Assembly (NCBI GenBank): GCA_012515365.1
Contig: JAAYYM010000107.1
Location: 1-11,870, forward strand
Direction: 5' to 3'
DNA: 11,870 nucleotides
Origin: Clostridia bacterium
GTDB lineage: Bacteria > Bacillota_A > Clostridia > Lachnospirales > Lachnospiraceae
Shown: in pieces, positions 7,616 through 11,870 of the stretch
Position numbering within the stretch: the stretch's first letter is position 1
Layout of the letters: each line of letters begins with the position of its first letter
Position numbers and translations under genes: made by a program
Notes under the pieces: generated by a model
What the model was told of the DNA's origin: nothing
Seen by the model: only the letters and a program-made list of their open reading frames with translations
Databases searched by the model: none

Positions 7616-8386
7616 ATGATCAGTTTTAATATACCACCACATGTTGGATTAGAAGAGCAGTACATTGAAAAAGCAATTAAAAATCATAAAATAAGTGGCG
7701 ACGGAGAATTCACAAAGAAATGTAATGCCTGGATCGAGGAACAGACAGGAGTTTCAAAAGCACTGCTGACAACCTCGTGTACACATGCCACGGAGATGGC
7801 AGCGTTACTTGCAGATATTAAACCGGGAGACGAAGTTATCATGCCGTCCTATACCTTCGTGTCGACAGCAAATGCATTTGTTTTGCGTGGTGCCAAAGTC
7901 GTGTTCGTAGATATACGTCCGGATACGATGAATATAGATGAAACATTGATTGAGGATGCCGTTACGAAGCATACGAAAGCAATTGTACCAGTGCATTATG
8001 CAGGTGTTAGCTGCGAGATGGATACGATCATGGAGATCGCGAAAAAACATAAACTGCTTGTCATTGAGGATGCTGCTCAGGCAGTATCAGCTTCCTATAA
8101 AGGAAAGGCACTTGGCTCATTTGGTGAGTTTGGCTGTTTTAGTTTTCACGAAACGAAAAATTACAGCATGGGCGAAGGTGGAGCATTGTTGATTCGCGAT
8201 AAAGACCAGATTTCATTGGCAGAGATCGTACGTGAAAAAGGAACGAACAGAAGCCAGTTTTTCCGTGGTGAAATCGATAAATATACATGGGTAAATTATG
8301 GATCTTCCTATTTGCCAAGTGAACTGAATGCAGCATATTTGTGGTGCCAGCTTGAACATGAAAGAACGATCTATGAGATCGTATGA
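7616..8386 (+). CDS. wecE: WecE/RffA-type TDP-4-keto-6-deoxyhexose aminotransferase, N-terminal fragment
   Basis: These 256 residues are the PLP-binding large domain of a sugar aminotransferase that converts TDP-4-keto-6-deoxy-D-glucose to a TDP-4-amino-4,6-dideoxyhexose (galacto form for WecE). Motifs visible: ISGDGEFTKKCNAWIEEQTG (26-45), LLTTSCTHATEMAALL (50-65, cofactor phosphate site), GDEVIMPSYTFVSTANAF (71-88), VIEDAAQAV (149-157, Asp contacting the PLP ring nitrogen) and FSFHETKNYSMGEGG (175-189) with the Schiff-base lysine at K181. GSSYLPSELNAAYLWCQLE then leads into the helix at which the frame breaks. ATG 7616 has GAGGG 7 nt upstream. WecE proteins are about 375 residues; this frame stops at TGA 8384-8386, and the missing third follows in the next frame. 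The fragment lacks the C-terminal domain that completes the substrate pocket, so it is unlikely to be active alone. Confidence 0.9.
   Translation: MISFNIPPHVGLEEQYIEKAIKNHKISGDGEFTKKCNAWIEEQTGVSKALLTTSCTHATEMAALLADIKPGDEVIMPSYTFVSTANAFVLRGAKVVFVDIRPDTMNIDETLIEDAVTKHTKAIVPVHYAGVSCEMDTIMEIAKKHKLLVIEDAAQAVSASYKGKALGSFGEFGCFSFHETKNYSMGEGGALLIRDKDQISLAEIVREKGTNRSQFFRGEIDKYTWVNYGSSYLPSELNAAYLWCQLEHERTIYEIV
8366..8382. repeat. perfect inverted repeat at the aminotransferase frameshift
   Basis: ACGATC (8366-8371), a five-base loop TATGA, and GATCGT (8377-8382) form a perfect 6-bp stem. The restored reading frame would need GATCCGT in the right arm, so the frameshifting loss of one C is exactly what makes the two arms perfectly complementary. 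The structure ends where the TGA stop and the ATG of the downstream fragment overlap. Confidence 0.75.
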
Positions 8387-8739
8387 AGAGTTGGAATACT
8401 TATTATGAAGGATTAAAGGAGCTAAAGGAGCAGGGACACATTGAACTGCCGGTGATCCCGGATGGCTGTGTGCACAATGCGCATATGTTTTATTTAAAGG
8501 CTGCTGATCTTAAAGAACGAACGGCACTTACCAAGAGTCTTAAAGAACAGGGAATCAACGCAGTCTTTCATTATGTACCGCTTCATTCAGCACCCGCAGG
8601 AATTAAATTTGGCAGCTTTCATGGCGAAGACCGCTACACGACAAAAGAGAGTGAGCGGTTATTGAGATTACCACTTTATTATGGTATGAAACAGGAAGTA
8701 GATGAAGTTATAGAGGCGGTAAAAGCATTCTATAGATGA
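8383..8739 (+). CDS. wecE: WecE/RffA-type aminotransferase, C-terminal fragment (frameshifted)
   Basis: These 118 residues are the small C-terminal domain of the same enzyme. HIELPVIPDGCVHNAHMFY, VFHYVPLHSAPAG and FHGEDRYTTKESERLLRLPL are characteristic of WecE C-termini. Joined after an Ile-Arg restored at the break, the spacing from QLE to the conserved W of the helix (QLE, 12 residues, W) equals that of E. coli WecE as I recall it, so almost nothing is missing except one base near 8380. The opening ATG overlaps the stop of the first fragment as ATGA, so re-initiation by the terminating ribosome is conceivable, although only weak GA-rich sequence precedes it. Either the gene is a recent pseudogene, the sequence has an indel error, or the enzyme is made in two pieces. 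High conservation on both sides of the break favours a recent event or an error. Confidence 0.85.
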   Translation: MKSWNTYYEGLKELKEQGHIELPVIPDGCVHNAHMFYLKAADLKERTALTKSLKEQGINAVFHYVPLHSAPAGIKFGSFHGEDRYTTKESERLLRLPLYYGMKQEVDEVIEAVKAFYR

Positions 8740-8744
8740 TAGTT

Positions 8745-8751
8745 GAGAGGG
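8745..8751 (+). promoter_or_regulatory. ribosome binding site deciding the polyprenyl-P glycosyltransferase start
   Basis: GAGAGGG is located 6 nt before ATG 8758 and inside the longer TTG-8743 reading, so the shorter start is preferred. Confidence 0.7.
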
Positions 8752-8757
8752 ACAGAC

Positions 8758-9798
8758 ATGAGTAATAAAGCTTTTTCGGTAGTGATACCGGTATATAACA
8801 GTGGAGATTGGATGGAGGAACTCATCACTCAGATTAAGCAAGTGATGGTTACTTTTGAAAAGCCCTATGAAATTATTTTGATCAATGATGCCAGTCCAAA
8901 GCAGAATACATGGTTTCAGTTAAAAAAGGTGCAGGAAAAGCATCAGGAAGTAAAGATTATTAATCTGCAGTATAATGCCGGACAGCTGAATGCACTTTTG
9001 TGTGGACTTAGAGAGGCAAAGGGTGATTACATCATCACGATGGATGATGATTTTCAACATGCACCATCAGAAATCCCTAAACTAGTCAATGCGATGATGG
9101 AGAAGCAGTGCGACTGTGTGATCGGAAATTATGCACACAAGGAACACAATCTGTTTCGTGTTCTTGGCTCAAAGTTTGCCAACCTGTTGTCAGAAAAAAT
9201 CCATGGAAAACCAAAAGGAATTACGAGTAACAGCTTTAGAATTATGACGCATACACTGGCTAAGGCACTTGCACAGTACACAGGGAAGAAACCGCAGATC
9301 GGACCTATGATTTTTTCTATTACAAAGGATATAGATGCAGTCATTATAGAACATCGTGAGCGCACATATGGCAGAAGTGGTTATACGGTGAAGCGTTTGA
9401 TCAGTGAGACATTTAATATTATTATCAATTCTTCAACATGGCCATTAAATGCAGTGAGTGCACTCGGTATTTTATCAGCAAGTGTTTCTTTCCTGATTGC
9501 GTTCTGGTATCTGATTATGTATTGCATGCATCAGATTAAGGTACCGGGCTTTGCAGCACAGATCTTAGTTACAACGTTTTTCTCGGGTGTGATTTTATTA
9601 AGCATTGGGATATTAGGAAAATATATTGGTAAGATTGTTCAGGAAATGGTGGGATTTCCATCTTATATGATCCGTGAGATGATTTCCAGTGAAGATGGTA
9701 TAGAAGGTCTGGTGGCGCGAAATGGAGAGGATAATGATGACAAACATGAAAAAACTGATGATATTAGGAGCAGGGATTTATCAGGTTCCGCTGATTAA
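8758..9798 (+). CDS. polyprenyl-phosphate glycosyltransferase, GtrB/ArnC/DPM1-type GT2
   Basis: This 346-residue protein has an N-terminal GT-A domain and two C-terminal transmembrane helices (about 230-256 and 268-292), the layout of enzymes that move a sugar from a nucleotide donor to undecaprenyl or dolichyl phosphate at the inner face. Motifs visible: FSVVIPVYN (6-14), ILINDASP (40-47), GQLNALLCGLREAKGDYI (75-92), the metal-binding DDDFQH (96-101), and HRERTYGRSGYTVKRL (199-214), the polyprenyl-P GT signature loop. The helical hairpin ends at LGKYIGKIVQEM. Start choice: the frame extends to TTG 8743, but GAGAGGG at 8745-8751 lies 6 nt before ATG 8758, so 8758 is used. The last ~35 residues are an unusual acidic, hydrophilic tail ([12 protein letters not shown] and onward) overlapping the ATP-grasp gene by about 60 nt; it may reflect an indel. 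The donor is plausibly the upstream aminotransferase product. Confidence 0.88.
   Translation: MSNKAFSVVIPVYNSGDWMEELITQIKQVMVTFEKPYEIILINDASPKQNTWFQLKKVQEKHQEVKIINLQYNAGQLNALLCGLREAKGDYIITMDDDFQHAPSEIPKLVNAMMEKQCDCVIGNYAHKEHNLFRVLGSKFANLLSEKIHGKPKGITSNSFRIMTHTLAKALAQYTGKKPQIGPMIFSITKDIDAVIIEHRERTYGRSGYTVKRLISETFNIIINSSTWPLNAVSALGILSASVSFLIAFWYLIMYCMHQIKVPGFAAQILVTTFFSGVILLSIGILGKYIGKIVQEMVGFPSYMIREMISSEDGIEGLVARNGEDNDDKHEKTDDIRSRDLSGSAD
9724..9730 (+). promoter_or_regulatory. ribosome binding site of the ATP-grasp gene, inside the preceding gene
   Basis: GGAGAGG precedes two adjacent in-frame ATGs at 9734 (3 nt) and 9737 (6 nt); the latter spacing is normal. An upstream in-frame ATG at 9722 overlaps this site and so is unlikely to be used. 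Confidence 0.65.
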
Positions 9799-10945
9799 GA
9801 AGGCTAAAGAGTTAGGTTTATATACAATTGCTGTCAGTATAAAAGGCAATTATCCCGGTTTTGCGTTTGCAGATGAGGTATGCTATGTAGATACGACAGA
9901 CATAGATGCTGTGCTTGCACTTGCAAAAGAAAAGCAGATTGATGGAATCTGTACCTCCGGAACAGATGTAGCCATTCCGGCGATTGGAAAAGTGTGTGAT
10001 GAAATGGGACTGCCAGGTATCTCTTATCAGGCAGCTTTAATGGCATCTAATAAATCAGATATGAAACGCTGCTTTATGGAACATGGAGTATCGACAGCTA
10101 AATATTTCATAGCGCATTCCGAGAATGAAGCAATGGATTTTATGGATCAGCTAGAATTCCCTGTGATTTTTAAGGCAGTAGATACATCTGGCAGTCGTGG
10201 CATCATGCGCGTGAACGAAAAAGATGTAGATCAGGTACGTAAGGCAATTGAAAATATTAAATCTGTTACAAAGAAAGATTTCTTTATTATAGAGGAGTTC
10301 ATTGAAGGAGTAGAGTTTGGTGCACAGGCATTGATTGCGAAGGGAGAACTGAAATTCGTCATGCCACATGGAGACTATGTTTTTGTAGGAGATACAGGAG
10401 TTCCTGTCGGACATTATGTACCTTATGATCTGCCGGAGGATGTGTTCAAGGAAAGTATCCGTCAGGTCAAGCTCAGTGCACAGGCTATGCAGTTAGATAA
10501 TTGTGCGATGAATGTTGATTTTATCCTAAAGGAAGATCAAGTTTATATGTTGGAAGTAGGTGCTCGTGCAGGTGCCACTTGCTTATGCGAAATGGTAGAG
10601 ATCTATTATCAGACTGATTTTTATAAAATGATTATTCAGACCGCTCTGGGTGAAGAACTTTCATCAATTAATTTTGATCATTGTGTGCCAAATGTCTGTA
10701 AGCTGTTTTTAGCTGAAAAAACTGGTATCATTGAACAGATAGAGATTCCAAAGATAGAAGATGATAGAATTTTTGATTTATCCTTTGATTATCAGCCGGG
10801 AGATCATGTAAAGAAATTCCGGATTGGACCAGACAGAATTGGTCAGATTATTGTAAAAGGCAAGACGTTAGAGGAAGCTGTTGAGCTTATGGAGGCTGTG
10901 ATGAAGGATGTAAAGGTAACCATTCGCGAACAGGGTGAACACTAG
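9737..10945 (+). CDS. ATP-grasp ligase (CPSase/PurK-like), putative amino-sugar modifying enzyme
   Basis: This 402-residue protein has an N-terminal pre-ATP-grasp fold with [20 protein letters not shown] (8-27) and an [13 protein letters not shown] segment (71-83), then the ATP-grasp domain: NKSDMKRCF (105-113), [16 protein letters not shown] (141-156) with the phosphate-binding lysine K146 and flexible loop, FIIEEFIEG (183-191) at the adenine hinge, and NVDFILK to LEVGARAG (259-279) with E273 as a metal ligand. A C-terminal domain of about 80 residues follows. Such enzymes join a carboxylate, activated as an acyl phosphate, to an amine or other nucleophile. Placed between amino-sugar and acyltransferase genes, it may attach an amino acid or another acid to a 4-amino sugar; this is inferred from context. 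The start is chosen by GGAGAGG at 9724-9730; ATG 9734 or 9746 is possible. The stop TAG overlaps the next ribosome binding site. Confidence 0.85.
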   Translation: MTNMKKLMILGAGIYQVPLIKKAKELGLYTIAVSIKGNYPGFAFADEVCYVDTTDIDAVLALAKEKQIDGICTSGTDVAIPAIGKVCDEMGLPGISYQAALMASNKSDMKRCFMEHGVSTAKYFIAHSENEAMDFMDQLEFPVIFKAVDTSGSRGIMRVNEKDVDQVRKAIENIKSVTKKDFFIIEEFIEGVEFGAQALIAKGELKFVMPHGDYVFVGDTGVPVGHYVPYDLPEDVFKESIRQVKLSAQAMQLDNCAMNVDFILKEDQVYMLEVGARAGATCLCEMVEIYYQTDFYKMIIQTALGEELSSINFDHCVPNVCKLFLAEKTGIIEQIEIPKIEDDRIFDLSFDYQPGDHVKKFRIGPDRIGQIIVKGKTLEEAVELMEAVMKDVKVTIREQGEH

Positions 10946-10948
10946 GAG
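10944..10948 (+). promoter_or_regulatory. ribosome binding site overlapping a stop codon, deciding the XAT start
   Basis: AGGAG shares bases with the TAG stop of the ATP-grasp gene. It lies 7 nt before ATG 10956, but only 1 nt before the in-frame ATG 10950 and downstream of the GTG at 10935. ATG 10956 is therefore preferred, and translation is probably coupled. Confidence 0.6.
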
Positions 10949-10955
10949 AATGCAG

Positions 10956-11651
10956 ATGCAGGATAAACACTATATTGCAGAAGATGCGGTGATATATGAG
11001 GGAGCGATTGTAAAGGATTCCACTTTACAAGAACAGGTTTCTGTCGGCAATTTTTCAAAGGTGACAGATTCTATATTAATGCGGCATGTGGTGATTGACC
11101 GTTATAATTATGTGATGGGCACGACGATTGGTGCGCATAGCTATACCGGTAAAAATGTGACACTGATACATGCATCAATCGGTAATTTCTGCTCTGTTTC
11201 ATGGAATGTTTCGATTGGTGGCGCTAATCATGAAATGAATTGCGTTACGACACATTCTTTTCTATATAATGTAAACAGCTGTCTCCATCCTGAGTCGGAA
11301 CCACCTGCTTACGACAGATTCAGAAATCAGCCATGTGTCATTGGTCATGATGTGTGGATTGGTACCGGTGCGATTATATTGCGTGGTGTAGAAGTGGGAA
11401 CGGGTGCTGTTATCGGTGCCGGTTCTGTTGTGACAAAGAATGTACCACCTTATGCAGTTGTATGTGGAAATCCGGCAAAGATCATACGTTATCGGTTTGA
11501 TGAGGCTGTGATCAATCAGATGCTGCAGCTTAAATGGTGGGACTGGCCGGATAAAAAGATTAGGACACATTTTGATTTTATGAAAAGTATACCAACTGAG
11601 GATTCTGTGCTTAAGATGATGGAGGATCAGGAATGCAGAGAAGAAATGTAA
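10956..11651 (+). CDS. hexapeptide-repeat (LbH/XAT) acyltransferase
   Basis: This 231-residue protein is a xenobiotic-acyltransferase-type left-handed beta-helix enzyme, usually a trimer that transfers an acetyl or acyl group from acyl-CoA to a hydroxyl or amine. Hexapeptide coils run through about residues 8-90 and 127-163, interrupted by the active-site loop with [15 protein letters not shown] (88-102), in which H92 is the expected catalytic base. [21 protein letters not shown] (128-148), [23 protein letters not shown] (152-174) and a C-terminal helix with KWWDWP (193-198) are classic XAT features. The frame extends upstream to GTG 10935, but AGGAG placement supports ATG 10956. In this context the substrate is probably a sugar, possibly the amino sugar made by the WecE-like enzyme or its aminoacyl derivative; drug acetylation is unlikely. 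It overlaps the following acyltransferase gene by 19 nt. Confidence 0.9.
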   Translation: MQDKHYIAEDAVIYEGAIVKDSTLQEQVSVGNFSKVTDSILMRHVVIDRYNYVMGTTIGAHSYTGKNVTLIHASIGNFCSVSWNVSIGGANHEMNCVTTHSFLYNVNSCLHPESEPPAYDRFRNQPCVIGHDVWIGTGAIILRGVEVGTGAVIGAGSVVTKNVPPYAVVCGNPAKIIRYRFDEAVINQMLQLKWWDWPDKKIRTHFDFMKSIPTEDSVLKMMEDQECREEM

Positions 11652-11870
11652 ACATTGAATTCATGCGGATTATCGCATGTTTATTTGTAATCGTGATTCA
11701 CTTATCAGGCACTTATACCATCTGGAATGGGAAAACTGATATAGGGATCATGGTGGCAGAGTGTATGGTACGAGGGGCAGTTCCCCTCTTTTTTATGATC
11801 ACAGGGTATTTTCTGTCTGATCAGAAATCTGTCATCAGTCAATATAAACGCTTTGCAGTACGTGTATTGA
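11633..11870 (+). CDS. membrane acyltransferase 3 (OafA/WecH-type), N-terminal part
   Basis: The first 79 residues of an integral-membrane acyltransferase are present; the frame is still open at the window end, so the C-terminal part is missing. The opening [24 protein letters not shown] is the standard first helix of the AT3 family, with R12 and H23 giving the conserved R-x10-H motif. [13 protein letters not shown] (49-61) is the typical second helix, followed by a basic loop (QYKRFAVR). Family members move acyl groups, often acetyl, across the membrane onto sugars of surface glycans. ATG 11633 has GGAGG at 11621-11625 with 7-nt spacing. The gene overlaps the 3' end of the XAT gene by 19 nt in a different frame, so it belongs to the same transcription unit. 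Substrate unknown. Confidence 0.9.
   Translation, partial: MQRRNVNIEFMRIIACLFVIVIHLSGTYTIWNGKTDIGIMVAECMVRGAVPLFFMITGYFLSDQKSVISQYKRFAVRVL

Noticed and set aside
8743..8757. TTG start extending the polyprenyl-P glycosyltransferase by five residues
   Set aside because: The added codons contain the GAGAGGG ribosome binding site that serves ATG 8758, and the family N-terminus begins just after that ATG.
10935..10955. GTG start for the XAT gene
   Set aside because: AGGAG at 10944-10948 lies downstream of it and is correctly spaced for ATG 10956.
11262..11570. Minus-strand open frame of 102 codons within the XAT gene
   Set aside because: It is antisense to conserved hexapeptide-repeat coding sequence and has no recognisable product.
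1..11870. CRISPR array, tRNA or rRNA gene, insertion sequence or phage genes
   Set aside because: No spaced direct repeats, RNA gene-like segments, transposase-like or integrase-like coding regions were seen; the window is filled with polysaccharide genes.

Overview
The window lies inside a cell-surface polysaccharide (capsule, O-antigen-like or secondary wall glycan) biosynthesis locus. All genes are on the + strand and packed end to end. The AT-rich DNA (roughly 40% GC by eye, not computed), strong GGAGG/GAGAGG ribosome binding sites, TTG and GTG starts and heavy translational coupling suggest a Bacillota (Clostridia, perhaps Lachnospiraceae-like) genome. The taxonomic placement is inference. 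No RNA gene, CRISPR array, insertion sequence or transposase was seen.

Region 1 (1-6053 and on to 7535) is an assembly and export block. It opens with the C-terminal part of an RfbH-type CDP-4-keto-6-deoxyglucose 3-dehydrase, whose 5' part is outside the window. A DUF2142 multi-spanning membrane protein follows, then a cytosolic family-2 glycosyltransferase translationally coupled by a TTGA overlap to a Wzx-like flippase. Two further large polytopic proteins with GT-C-like features come next. Together these would make a 3,6-dideoxyhexose precursor, add sugars in the cytosol, flip the lipid-linked glycan and modify or extend it outside.

Region 2 (7536-11870) follows an 80-nt gap that holds a plausible sigma-A promoter. 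It encodes a WecE/RffA-type TDP-4-keto-6-deoxyhexose aminotransferase that is split by a one-base frameshift. Next come a GtrB/ArnC-type polyprenyl-phosphate glycosyltransferase with two C-terminal membrane helices, an ATP-grasp ligase, a left-handed beta-helix (XAT) acyltransferase, and the start of an integral-membrane acyltransferase-3 protein cut by the window end. The order aminotransferase, polyprenyl-P glycosyltransferase, ligase, acyltransferases resembles an Arn-like pathway: make an amino sugar, load it on undecaprenyl phosphate, and let one of the upstream GT-C proteins transfer it outside the membrane. The ATP-grasp enzyme and XAT may acylate the sugar amine, perhaps with an amino acid. 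That assignment is the main inference of interest here.

Two places look like single-base indels: the aminotransferase break near 8380, where the missing base leaves a perfect inverted repeat, and the 3' end of the polyprenyl-P glycosyltransferase, whose hydrophilic tail overlaps the next gene by about 60 nt. Either may be real mutation or sequence error.
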